A DNA stretch of 6,130 nt from an uncultured Prevotella sp. (GCA_934219025.1 CAKQDG010000116.1:1-6130); one strand, 5' to 3'; positions 1 through 5,874 are shown, numbered from the stretch's first letter. Notes: a model not told the origin generated them from the letters alone. Numbers and translations are program-made.

Positions 1-43
1 AAGCTCGGCAATCTTTATCCTCTGGCTTTAATATGATGGGATG

Positions 44-105
44 AAAAAATCCTTCACCGTAAATGCTTTATACTCAGCGGGGTACGCGTGCGGTGAAGGG
101 TTTTT
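44..105. terminator. Large-loop bidirectional terminator-like hairpin
   Basis: CCTTCACCG (51-59) is matched by CGGTGAAGG (91-99). The stem extends outward through a G.U pair into an A-run (44-49) facing a T-run (101-105), giving about 15 pairs. On the minus strand the stem is followed by a T-run just after the stop of the HU-like gene, so it can end that transcript. On the plus strand it is also followed by T-rich sequence, so it could end a gene entering from the left. The 31-base loop is unusually long for an intrinsic terminator and contains the palindrome ACGCGT (84-89). Stem and T-runs are seen directly; terminator function is inferred. Confidence 0.6.
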
Positions 106-128
106 GATTTTTCCTATATAAAAAGTTG

Positions 129-791
129 TTATATGCCTATGCGGCGGTAAATCCTGGTATAGCCCACTTTCTCGCTTTTCATCTTGGGAAATTCCCCCGA
201 ACACCAGTCTTTGAGCTGCTTGCGCGCCACATAGGCTGAAAAGTTGAAGCGGCGGCGCAGGTCGTTTACCGTTACGAAGCCTTTCTCGCGGCACATCTCC
301 GTAACAATGGCAAGTTCGCGGGCGTTGTCTTCTGATTTGTCGTTGCTGCCTGTTTCCATGCGGCTGCAGCCCAGGTAGTAGGCATTGGCAAATTTTGAGG
401 CGAATGCCTTTGTAGGGCGTACCTCTATTCCGCAGAGACTTACTTCGCTTGCCGGTATGCGCTCGCCCTCATGGAAGGTCTTGCGCCACTCCTTGCCGTC
501 GTCGCCTTTGTGGCGGCGTATTTCAAGCTTGGGCTTGATGATGAACATGTCGCCGATGCATACCTCTTGTCCCATGGCAAGTGCCATCAGGGCGTCTTCT
601 TCCAGGGCGGTGATTGCCGAGGTAAAGAGTGGGGCGCCAATCTGGCGATGCTCGGCGATGCTGCGCTTCATATCTGCGAAGGTGTATTTCCCGTTGCTCA
701 CGAATTTTGGGTGCATGATATATTTCCCGGTCTCGTCGGTTTGTGGCGTCTGATGTTCCACATATTTTATTGGTCCTGTTGCTTTTGGCAT
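129..791 (-). CDS. HU-like (HU-HIG type) DNA-binding protein with extra C-terminal HTH-like region
   Basis: A 220-residue protein resembling the Bacteroidota HU-like family, whose members bind DNA through an HU/IHF-type fold. Residues about 27-130 fit this fold: a start around HPKFVSNGKYTFADMKRSIAEH (27-48), a helical stretch (53-73), a GQEVCIGDMFIIKPKL strand region (74-89), and a late strand GIEVRPTKAF (121-130). Residues about 90-112 are charged and could be the DNA-contacting arm. Residues about 155-220 go beyond a plain HU domain. The segment GFVTVNDLRRRFNFSAYVARKQLKDW (171-196) reads like a helix-turn-helix or winged-helix, and the tail is basic. The start is the ATG at 791; the region just upstream has no convincing minus-strand promoter, so it may be read through from the nuclease gene 55 bases upstream. 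Its GC content is clearly higher than that of the pyr genes. Chromosome organisation or gene regulation are both possible roles; the target is unknown. Confidence 0.7.
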   Translation of the reverse strand: MPKATGPIKYVEHQTPQTDETGKYIMHPKFVSNGKYTFADMKRSIAEHRQIGAPLFTSAITALEEDALMALAMGQEVCIGDMFIIKPKLEIRRHKGDDGKEWRKTFHEGERIPASEVSLCGIEVRPTKAFASKFANAYYLGCSRMETGSNDKSEDNARELAIVTEMCREKGFVTVNDLRRRFNFSAYVARKQLKDWCSGEFPKMKSEKVGYTRIYRRIGI

Positions 792-846
792 ATCTCTTAG
801 ATGTTAAAGGTATAGTTTATTTTTTCAGTCTCGTGCAAAGTCTCAG

Positions 847-1296
847 CTATAAATCTTTATATTCAGGCAAGTCTTTGAGAAAGGAATATGACTTTTTCTC
901 GTAGTCAATCTTGCAGCAATAATGGTTCATGCCGTTGCTCACCACGAGGTAGTCGGCATGGAGTAGGGTGTTGTAGGCAAAAATCTGGTTGAATGTCTTT
1001 TGCGTAATCTGTATCGTCGGCGCCTTGTATTCTATTATCATCCGCGGTTGGAGCTGTCGGGTGTAGAGCACACTGTCGCAACGCAGCTTTTTCTGTCCTA
1101 CGGTCAGTTCTATCTCGTTGGCGAGTAGGGCAGAGGGGTAGCCCTTATGCTCTATAAGATAGTGGATGAAATGCTGGCGCACCCATTCCTCGGGAGTCAA
1201 GGCTATGAATTTGCGGCGAAGAATATCAAGAATGTATGCCTTCCCGTTTGTTTGCTTGATTTTTATTTCGTATGGAGGTAGGTTTAATCGGTTCAT
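847..1296 (-). CDS. Stand-alone HsdR N-terminal-type PD-(D/E)XK nuclease-fold protein
   Basis: A 149-residue protein resembling the N-terminal nuclease domain of type I restriction R subunits (HSDR_N_2-like). The visible catalytic pattern is intact: D74 in LRCDSVLY, then E89 and K91 in IIEYKAP, followed by the Gln/Tyr helix FNQIFAYN (102-109). A helical segment EEWVRQHFIHYLIEH (36-50) precedes the core, as is usual in this fold. There is no helicase domain, and no hsdM or hsdS gene is nearby, so it is not a working type I restriction subunit in the usual sense. From memory, such small genes often sit next to holA in Bacteroidota genomes, which argues for a conserved housekeeping or DNA-processing role rather than a recent defence acquisition. 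It is divergent from holA and starts at the ATG at 1296. The fold is fairly certain, the biological role unknown. Confidence 0.8.
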   Translation of the reverse strand: MNRLNLPPYEIKIKQTNGKAYILDILRRKFIALTPEEWVRQHFIHYLIEHKGYPSALLANEIELTVGQKKLRCDSVLYTRQLQPRMIIEYKAPTIQITQKTFNQIFAYNTLLHADYLVVSNGMNHYCCKIDYEKKSYSFLKDLPEYKDL

Positions 1297-1323
1297 TTTA
1301 TTACTTTTGCATTCTGAATACGG

Positions 1324-1341
1324 TTTCGCCTTATGGCGGAA
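1324..1341 (-). other. Leader hairpin upstream of the nuclease gene
   Basis: TTTCGCC (1324-1330) and GGCGGAA (1335-1341) can form a seven-pair stem, one pair being G.U or its mismatch equivalent depending on strand, with the four-base loop TTAT. It lies between the proposed minus-strand transcription start (about 1360) and the ATG at 1296, so it would be in the 5' leader. No function is shown. Confidence 0.3.
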
Positions 1342-1354
1342 TTGTGGCTCAGAT

Positions 1355-1386
1355 TTTGTCTTGATGCAAAAATAATGATATTTTGG
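1355..1386 (+). promoter_or_regulatory. Candidate holA promoter
   Basis: TTTG at 1355-1358 is followed after 20 bases by TATTTTGG at 1379-1386, which matches TAnnTTTG at all but one fixed position. Spacing equals that of the better promoters in this window. It would give a leader of about 190 bases before holA. It overlaps the divergent nuclease promoter element at 1367-1374. An exact -7 match without a -33 also occurs at 1302-1309 (TACTTTTG), so the assignment is tentative. Confidence 0.3.
1367..1374 (-). promoter_or_regulatory. Putative sigma-ABfr -7 element for the nuclease gene
   Basis: Read on the minus strand this is TATTTTTG, an exact match to the Bacteroidota -7 consensus TAnnTTTG. 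Transcription would begin near 1360-1363 and leave a leader of about 65 bases before the ATG at 1296. The -33 region is weak: at 20 bases upstream there is only ATG-like sequence rather than TTG. Confidence 0.45.
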
Positions 1387-1584
1387 CTAAATTTCATAAT
1401 CTTGGATGAAAATATAATTCGGATTTTTATTGATGACGGTATTGTGATTTTTGTATGGCGATTTCTTGAGAGGTTCATTTAAAAGGTGTGTTGTTTGTTT
1501 ATTCTCTTTGAATTAACAAAAATATACAAATAGGAGAGTAGTGAGTAGAGTTATTGGTGTGTATAAAATAGTTAAATTATAGAT

Positions 1585-2619
1585 ATGGCTGAAACAACAA
1601 AAACTGTAACATATGATTCGGTAATGTCGGGACTGAAAGCTGGGCAATATGCTCCGGCATATTTGCTGATGGGGGAGGAGGCATATTATATAGACAAGAT
1701 TTCTGACTATATTGCCGAGCATGTCTTGAAGCCCGAAGAGAGGGATTTTAATCAGCATATTGTTTTTGGGGCAGATGTTACCGCGGCTCAGATTGCCGAC
1801 ATGGCGCGAAGTTATCCGGTTATGGCTGAAAGGCAAGTGGTGATCGTGAAAGAGGCGCAGAATATCAGGAAGTGGGACCAACTGGAGAAATATCTGGAAA
1901 AACCTGCAAAAACCACAGTTCTGGTAATTTGTCACAAAAATGGCAATATTGACGGAAGAAAAAGGACTTTGCTGACGAGATTCCGGGCTGCGGGAGTGGT
2001 ATTTGAGAGCAAAAAGAAACGGGAGTCTGAATTGCCGTTGTTTATCGAGAGTTATCTGCGGCAGCGCACCAAGGTTACAATCGAAACAAAGGCGGCACAG
2101 ATGATGGCCGACTATATCGGGGCTGATCTGAACCGGCTCGCGGGGGAAATAGACAAATTGATTCTTTCGCTGAAGCCTGAAGAAACAAGGATAACTCCGC
2201 TTATCGTTGAACAGCGGATTGGTATAAGTAAGGATTTTAACCCTTTTGAGCTGAGAAACGCCATTGCGCAGAAGAATGTGGTGAAGGCAAACAGAATTGT
2301 GCAGTATTTTGACAGCAACCCCAAAACTGGTGGCGCTTTTGTTCTCATCCCCATTATTTTCGGATATTTCCAGAATCTGATGATTGCATATTATGCTCCA
2401 AACAGAAATAGTGATGCTGATGTGGCAAAATGGCTTGACTTGCGCGGACCGTGGTTTGCCAAGGAATACATGCTCGGTATGAGAAACTATTCGGCGATGA
2501 AGGTGATGAGGATTATTGACAAGGTGAGGGAGGTTGATGCAAAATGCAAGGGACTTGACAATCCTAACACTCCTGCCGGGGAGTTGTTGAAGGAACTCAT
2601 TTTCTTTATTATGCATTGA
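1585..2619 (+). CDS. holA: DNA polymerase III subunit delta
   Basis: A 344-residue protein with the normal length and order of the delta subunit of the clamp loader, which opens the beta sliding clamp during DNA replication. The N-terminal segment PAYLLMGEEAYYIDKISDYI (24-43) corresponds to the start of the RecA-like domain; as expected for delta it has no Walker A lysine motif. The region PVMAERQVVIVKEAQNI (78-94) is the strand and helix before the lid. The segments GADLNRLAGEIDKL (179-192) and KDFNPFELRNAIAQKN (216-231) are characteristic of this family, and the C-terminal helical collar domain runs to the end (about 225-344). The start is the ATG at 1585, preceded by AT-rich leader without a Shine-Dalgarno, typical of the phylum. 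The gene stands alone on this strand and is closed by a strong terminator immediately downstream. Confidence 0.95.
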   Translation: MAETTKTVTYDSVMSGLKAGQYAPAYLLMGEEAYYIDKISDYIAEHVLKPEERDFNQHIVFGADVTAAQIADMARSYPVMAERQVVIVKEAQNIRKWDQLEKYLEKPAKTTVLVICHKNGNIDGRKRTLLTRFRAAGVVFESKKKRESELPLFIESYLRQRTKVTIETKAAQMMADYIGADLNRLAGEIDKLILSLKPEETRITPLIVEQRIGISKDFNPFELRNAIAQKNVVKANRIVQYFDSNPKTGGAFVLIPIIFGYFQNLMIAYYAPNRNSDADVAKWLDLRGPWFAKEYMLGMRNYSAMKVMRIIDKVREVDAKCKGLDNPNTPAGELLKELIFFIMH

Positions 2620-2625
2620 TTGGGT

Positions 2626-2662
2626 GTCGATTTCCGCTGTTGCGGAAATCGACTTTTTTATT
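2626..2662 (+). terminator. Intrinsic terminator of holA
   Basis: A perfect 12-pair inverted repeat, GTCGATTTCCGC (2626-2637) and GCGGAAATCGAC (2642-2653), encloses the four-base loop TGTT. It is followed directly by six T (2654-2659) and more T-rich sequence. It begins seven bases after the holA stop codon. This is a textbook rho-independent terminator. Confidence 0.95.
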
Positions 2663-3336
2663 TAGATTTTCCCCGTTGAATTTTATTTTACATTCGCCTT
2701 TTCTCTTTAATCTTTGTTTTGCGTGGTTTTTATCCCCTCTGCTACCTTATTATATATATAAGTGTTGGGCTTGGAGCTGGGAGTTGTCGGTCTTTAGTCT
2801 TGTTTTGTATCTGTTTTTTGTCATTTTTAAGCTGTTTTTAGTGCCTTTTTTGTAAAAAGATTTCATATTCCTGTACATAAATATTATACTTGTTCTTCCA
2901 CGAAATCAGTGCTTTATGCTGTTTTACCCTTGCTGAGAATTAGCTCTTTTTCATCTTTTCGGAGGCTTGTTTTGTTTAATGGTTTTTCTTGAAAAACGGT
3001 TCTCTTTGCAGGCTTGAAATTTATCATTAACTTTTGTTTTGTTTTATGTATGTAGAATTTAATAATGTAAATAGTAAAGTATGTAAATTCAGATATACAA
3101 ATTCGTATTAAAGTAAAGAGTGTTTTCTTGTCGATTTGTGATTTTAAAATATGAATATGTAAATGTGAAAATTTAAATCATAAAAGGTGAATGTATGTTT
3201 ATACGTATGGTTTTAATTGCTATAAAGTACTAAAAATCAGATATATCTATATAAAAACATTAGTCTATGTGTCTGTTTTATCGTCAATCTTGTTGTATAA
3301 TCAATAATATTGGTGGTTTCCCCTTGTATTTGCTTG

Positions 3337-3363
3337 AAATAACTATATATAACCCAGTTATTT
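3337..3363. repeat. Short inverted repeat in the spacer
   Basis: AAATAACT (3337-3344) and AGTTATTT (3356-3363) form a perfect eight-pair stem around an 11-base loop. No T-run follows on the plus strand, so it is not a good terminator. AT-rich background makes a chance origin possible. Confidence 0.35.
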
Positions 3364-3405
3364 AATGCTTTAGGCAAAAGTAAATAATGTATATCGTTTT
3401 GATGT

Positions 3406-3441
3406 TGTGAATATGATTTTGTAAATGTGAATATGGTCTTG
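3406..3441 (+). repeat. 20-base tandem repeat pair
   Basis: TGTGAATATG occurs at 3406-3415 and again at 3426-3435, exactly 20 bases apart, with further partial similarity in the second half of each unit (ATTTTG and GTCTTG). The core TGAATATG also appears at 3152-3159. A spacing of two helical turns would put both on the same DNA face. Confidence 0.45.
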
Positions 3442-3486
3442 AGTAGAAATCGATTTTAAAATTTATGAATTAAAATATGTAAATGT

Positions 3487-3500
3487 AATATTTAAATATT
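3487..3500. repeat. 14-base perfect palindrome upstream of the XRE promoter
   Basis: AATATTTAAATATT is a perfect palindrome located about 20 bases upstream of the -33 element of the XRE gene. It overlaps the last block of the two-copy repeat. Being purely A and T, it could arise by chance; an operator or UP-like role is only a possibility. Confidence 0.3.
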
Positions 3501-3519
3501 GAAATTTATTTTTATAAAG

Positions 3520-3550
3520 TTGTATACATGAAAAAAAAGATTTACCTTTG
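3520..3550 (+). promoter_or_regulatory. Promoter of the XRE regulator, with palindrome in the spacer
   Basis: TTG (3520-3522) is followed after 20 bases by TACCTTTG (3543-3550), an exact match to the Bacteroidota -7 consensus TAnnTTTG. Transcription should begin near 3554-3557, giving a leader of about 40 bases before the ATG at 3597. The perfect palindrome TGTATACA (3521-3528) overlaps the -33 element and start of the spacer, a natural place for a repressor to bind; autoregulation by the XRE protein is an inference. Confidence 0.75.
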
Positions 3551-3596
3551 TAAAATCAACAAAATAATCACCTATTAGATAAAATTTGATACAGAA

Positions 3597-4079
3597 ATGG
3601 ATATGAAAGATAGAATCATACAGCTGATGGAGACCAAAAATATGACCCAGCAGGCGTTTGCAACTTTTACTGGTTTGTCTTCGGCGACAGTGTGTGGAAT
3701 CCTTAAAGAGAGGACGAAACCTACACTTGCTACTGTTGAGGCTATTAATAATGCCTTCCCTAATATTAATTTGGACTGGCTGATGTTTGGAAAAGGGGCA
3801 ATGTTTTTAGAGGATAATGCGGAGGATAGTAACTCCTCTACCCCACAGGGTGAAAGCGCAGGTAGTGAGCCGGTACTTGATTTTGGGGGCGATAATGTTC
3901 AGCCGGATCTTTTTTCGGGAGGCGTGCAGCACGGTAATAGGGCTACAGCTGGGCAGGTGTCGCAGCGTGGAAACATAAACGTTGTTTATAATAAAGAGGC
4001 AGCATCGCGCAAAATCACGGAAATACGGGTTTTTTACGACGATCAGACATGGGAGTGTTTCGTTCCTAAAGGAAAATAG
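3597..4079 (+). CDS. XRE-family helix-turn-helix transcriptional regulator
   Basis: A 160-residue protein with a lambda-repressor-like helix-turn-helix at residues about 3-60. The fold shows in MKDRIIQLMETKNMTQQAFA (3-22), the turn TGLSSATVCGILKERTKPTL (25-44), and the following helix with LDWLMFGKGAMF (59-70), an ending common in Bacteroidota regulators of this type. Residues about 72-125 form an acidic, Gly/Ser-rich probable linker. A short C-terminal segment KITEIRVFYDDQTWECFVPKGK (139-160) looks like beta structure and could serve for dimerisation or ligand sensing; I do not know its function. The ATG at 3597 is chosen because it sits about 40 bases after a strong promoter; a second ATG at 3603 is an equally acceptable start. 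It precedes pyrK on the same strand, but pyrK has its own promoter, so a role in pyrimidine control is not established. Confidence 0.88.
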   Translation: MDMKDRIIQLMETKNMTQQAFATFTGLSSATVCGILKERTKPTLATVEAINNAFPNINLDWLMFGKGAMFLEDNAEDSNSSTPQGESAGSEPVLDFGGDNVQPDLFSGGVQHGNRATAGQVSQRGNINVVYNKEAASRKITEIRVFYDDQTWECFVPKGK

Positions 4080-4109
4080 CCTTATATTGGTTGAATTGGG
4101 TGAGATATT

Positions 4110-4126
4110 GCCTTTAAAAGGCTTTG
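4110..4126 (+). promoter_or_regulatory. Palindrome GCCTTTAAAAGGC at the pyrK -33 region
   Basis: GCCTTT (4110-4115) and AAAGGC (4117-4122) form a 13-base odd-centred palindrome 30 bases after the XRE stop and abutting TTTG (4123-4126), the proposed pyrK -33 element. As RNA it would form only a 4-5 pair stem followed by a short T-rich stretch, so it would be a weak terminator for the XRE gene. As DNA it is placed like an operator. Both readings are inference. Confidence 0.35.
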
Positions 4127-4151
4127 TTTACCTATATTTTCCCTAATTTTG
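4123..4151 (+). promoter_or_regulatory. Promoter of pyrK-pyrD
   Basis: TAATTTTG (4144-4151) is an exact match to the -7 consensus TAnnTTTG. TTTG at 4123-4126 is the best -33 candidate, with a 17-base spacer that is shorter than the 20 bases of the other two good promoters here. Transcription should begin near 4155-4158, about 15-18 bases before the pyrK ATG at 4173. The in-frame TTG at 4149 lies within this -7 element and so upstream of the transcript. Confidence 0.65.
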
Positions 4152-4172
4152 CAAGAAATTTTTAATAGACAG

Positions 4173-4949
4173 ATGAAAAAATACGTTTTAGACCTTGTAG
4201 TTTCTTCTGTAGATCATATAAATGAAAAATATGTTCTACTGAAACTTACACATTCGGAGGTTCTGCCGAAGATGCTGCCGGGGCAGTTTGTAGAGATTAG
4301 AGTTGATGGTTCGCCGAAAACCTTTCTTAGACGCCCGATTTCTATTAACTTCGTTGATTATCAGGCAAATGAGTTGCGGTTGCTTATAGCTGCAGTTGGT
4401 GATGGTACGCGGACTTTGGCTGGTCTCAAGGCTGGTGATAAGCTTAACTGTGTGTTGCCGCTGGGAAATTCGTTTACTCTGCCTGAAAACAAGTCGGCTA
4501 AAGTGCTGCTTGTTGGTGGCGGAGTCGGTGTGGCTCCATTATTGTATTTTGGTAAGGTGCTGAATGATAATGGAATAAGTCCTGTCTTCTTGCTCGGGGC
4601 TCGTTCTGCAAAGGATTTGCTCTTGCTTGATGAATTTCGCAAGTATGGCGAGGTGTGCGTAACGACAGAAGACGGCTCTGTCGGAGAAAAAGGGTTTGTT
4701 ACTAATCATTCTGTGCTTCAGAGGGTTAAGTTTGATCAAATTTCTGTTTGTGGCCCTAAGCCAATGATGCAGGCTGTGGCGCGATTTGCTCATTCTGAGG
4801 ATGTTTTCTGCGAAGTCTCGCTTGAAAATAAGATGGCTTGTGGCGTAGGTGCTTGTCTCTGTTGTGTTGAGGGAACAAAAAAAGGCAATTTGTGTGTGTG
4901 CAAGGATGGACCGGTGTTTAATATAAATGATTTATCATGGCAGATTTAA
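4173..4949 (+). CDS. pyrK: Dihydroorotate dehydrogenase B, electron transfer (NAD-binding) subunit
   Basis: A 258-residue iron-sulfur flavoprotein that passes electrons from the FMN of PyrD through a [2Fe-2S] cluster and FAD to NAD+ in the oxidation of dihydroorotate to orotate (pyrimidine synthesis, cytoplasm). The FAD-binding motif RRPISI is at 53-58, within a ferredoxin-reductase beta-barrel (about 1-100). The nucleotide-binding loop GGGVGVAP is at 115-122 and the CGPKPM motif at 193-198. The cluster ligands are C223, C228, C231 and C243, in [10 protein letters not shown] and VCKDGPVF; an extra Cys (C230) lies between two ligands. An in-frame TTG at 4149 would add eight residues, but it lies inside the promoter, so ATG at 4173 is preferred. 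The end overlaps pyrD by 13 bases, implying co-transcription and likely translational coupling. Length is normal for the family. Confidence 0.95.
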   Translation: MKKYVLDLVVSSVDHINEKYVLLKLTHSEVLPKMLPGQFVEIRVDGSPKTFLRRPISINFVDYQANELRLLIAAVGDGTRTLAGLKAGDKLNCVLPLGNSFTLPENKSAKVLLVGGGVGVAPLLYFGKVLNDNGISPVFLLGARSAKDLLLLDEFRKYGEVCVTTEDGSVGEKGFVTNHSVLQRVKFDQISVCGPKPMMQAVARFAHSEDVFCEVSLENKMACGVGACLCCVEGTKKGNLCVCKDGPVFNINDLSWQI

Positions 4950-5848
4950 GGGTAAATATAGGGGGCTTGGAACTTAAGAACCCCGTGATGACAGCTTCCG
5001 GAACTTTTGGATATGGACTGGAATATGCTGATTTTGTGGAACTTAGTGAGATTGGAGGTATTATTGTTAAGGGTACTACTCTTAAACCTCGACAAGGTAA
5101 TGATTATCCGCGTATGGCAGAGACGGCATCAGGTATGCTTAACTGTGTAGGGCTCCAAAACAAGGGCGTGGATTATTTCTGCGAACATATTTATCCGGAG
5201 ATTAAGGATATTAACACTAATATGATTGTTAATGTAAGTGGCTCTTCGCCAGAAGATTACGCAGAATGTGCCGCCAAAATTGATGCTCTTGATAATATTC
5301 CGGCTATAGAACTGAACATATCATGTCCAAACGTTAAGGATGGCGGAATGGCATTTGGCGTAACATGTGCCGGGGCTGCAAGTGTTGTTAAGGCTGTGCG
5401 ACAGCGTTATCATAAAACGCTGATAGTCAAGCTCTCCCCTAACGTTACGGATATTACGGAGATTGCCAAGTCTGTTGAGGCTGAAGGTGCCGATAGCGTT
5501 TCGCTTATCAATACCCTCATGGGGATGGCTATTGATATTGAGAAAAGAAAACCGATGTTGAGTATCAATACTGGTGGACTCAGCGGTCCAGCTGTCAAGC
5601 CTGTTGCAGTGCGTATGGTATGGCAAGTGGCAAAAGCCGTTAATATTCCGGTTGTCGGACTTGGCGGTATTTGTAATGCTCATGATGCCATTGAATTTAT
5701 GCTTGCCGGTGCAACGGCTATTGAAATTGGAACTGCAAACTTCCTTGATCCTCAGGTTACGGTCAAGGTGAAAAATGGCATTAACGAGTGGCTTGATGCT
5801 CATGGATGCAAGTCGGTTTCCGAAATTATTGGTGCGTTGAATGATTAA
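4937..5848 (+). CDS. pyrD: Dihydroorotate dehydrogenase B, catalytic subunit (class 1B)
   Basis: A 303-residue TIM-barrel flavoprotein that oxidises dihydroorotate to orotate with FMN and hands the electrons to PyrK. Diagnostic features are KGTT (45-48) at the FMN site, MLNCVGLQN (67-75) for substrate binding, and [11 protein letters not shown] (127-137), where C130 is the catalytic base typical of class 1 enzymes (class 2 uses Ser). Further FMN or phosphate contacts are K165 in KLSPN, N192 in [10 protein letters not shown] (213-219), GLGGI (241-245) and GTANF (265-269). The adjoining pyrK confirms class 1B, which uses NAD+ rather than fumarate or quinone. No N-terminal membrane segment is present, as expected for a soluble class 1 enzyme. 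The ATG at 4937 lies in the 3' end of pyrK, so the two stop and start regions overlap. Other pyr genes are not in the window. Confidence 0.97.
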   Translation: MADLRVNIGGLELKNPVMTASGTFGYGLEYADFVELSEIGGIIVKGTTLKPRQGNDYPRMAETASGMLNCVGLQNKGVDYFCEHIYPEIKDINTNMIVNVSGSSPEDYAECAAKIDALDNIPAIELNISCPNVKDGGMAFGVTCAGAASVVKAVRQRYHKTLIVKLSPNVTDITEIAKSVEAEGADSVSLINTLMGMAIDIEKRKPMLSINTGGLSGPAVKPVAVRMVWQVAKAVNIPVVGLGGICNAHDAIEFMLAGATAIEIGTANFLDPQVTVKVKNGINEWLDAHGCKSVSEIIGALND

Positions 5849-5874
5849 TTGGTTTAACGCTTAGAAACATTAGA

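Larger units (their letters stand above)
3065..3497 (+). repeat. Family of short TGTAAAT-containing repeats
   Basis: TGTAAAT occurs five times in the same orientation, at 3066-3072, 3082-3088, 3158-3164, 3420-3426 and 3478-3484, and I saw no copy in the opposite orientation. Two larger copies share three blocks in the same order: GATTTTAAAAT (3140-3150 and 3452-3462), ATATGTAAATGT (3155-3166 and 3475-3486), and ATTTAAAT (3171-3178 and 3490-3497). The first pair of short copies is 16 bases apart. The repeats are direct observation; any role as protein-binding sites is inference. Confidence 0.55.
2663..3519. other. Long AT-rich gene-free spacer with short repeats
   Basis: No convincing coding region is seen on either strand. 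Positions about 2661-2860 are strongly T-biased on the plus strand (about 53 T to 17 A in 2661-2760), which keeps a 79-codon frame open at 2616-2855; that frame starts in the holA terminator and gives only a Phe/Leu-rich string, so it is not called. From about 3060 onward the region carries short repeats described separately. A weak promoter-like pair is present at 3005-3008 (TTTG) and 3028-3036 (TAACTTTTG, one base too long), with no identifiable product. No DnaA-box cluster, CRISPR, tRNA or transposon end was recognised. Confidence 0.6.

Noticed and set aside
1..36. Possible 3' end of a plus-strand gene entering from the left
   Set aside because: Several frames reach a stop within 45 bases, but the stretch is too short to recognise; only the bidirectional hairpin hints at a converging gene.
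28..294. 88-codon minus-strand open frame at the left edge
   Set aside because: It overlaps the HU-like gene in another frame and runs through the hairpin at 44-105.
385..800. Plus-strand open frames opposite the HU-like gene
   Set aside because: They are shadows of the minus-strand gene with no recognisable motifs.
847..1296. A type I restriction-modification system
   Set aside because: Only the HsdR N-terminal domain is present; no helicase motor, methyltransferase or specificity gene occurs in the window.
1293..1478. 61-codon minus-strand open frame upstream of the nuclease gene
   Set aside because: It covers the promoter region and gives an Ile/Asn/Arg-rich string typical of AT-rich non-coding DNA.
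1513..2616. 367-codon minus-strand open frame opposite holA
   Set aside because: It is antisense to a clearly recognised gene, and its His/Cys/Ile-rich composition fits no protein family I know.
2616..2855. 79-codon plus-strand open frame giving a hydrophobic, membrane-like protein
   Set aside because: It overlaps the end of holA and the terminator hairpin, and its Phe/Leu content follows from T-rich DNA, which also lacks stop codons.
3375..3382. Minus-strand -7 element CAAAAGTA
   Set aside because: It matches the consensus, but there is no -33 element at the right distance and no gene to drive leftward.
2663..3519. Replication origin or CRISPR array in the repeat-rich spacer
   Set aside because: No cluster of DnaA boxes was seen, and the repeats are short, irregular in spacing and degenerate, unlike a CRISPR array.
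5321..5803. 160-codon minus-strand open frame opposite pyrD
   Set aside because: Antisense to a well-supported enzyme gene, with no domain pattern of its own.
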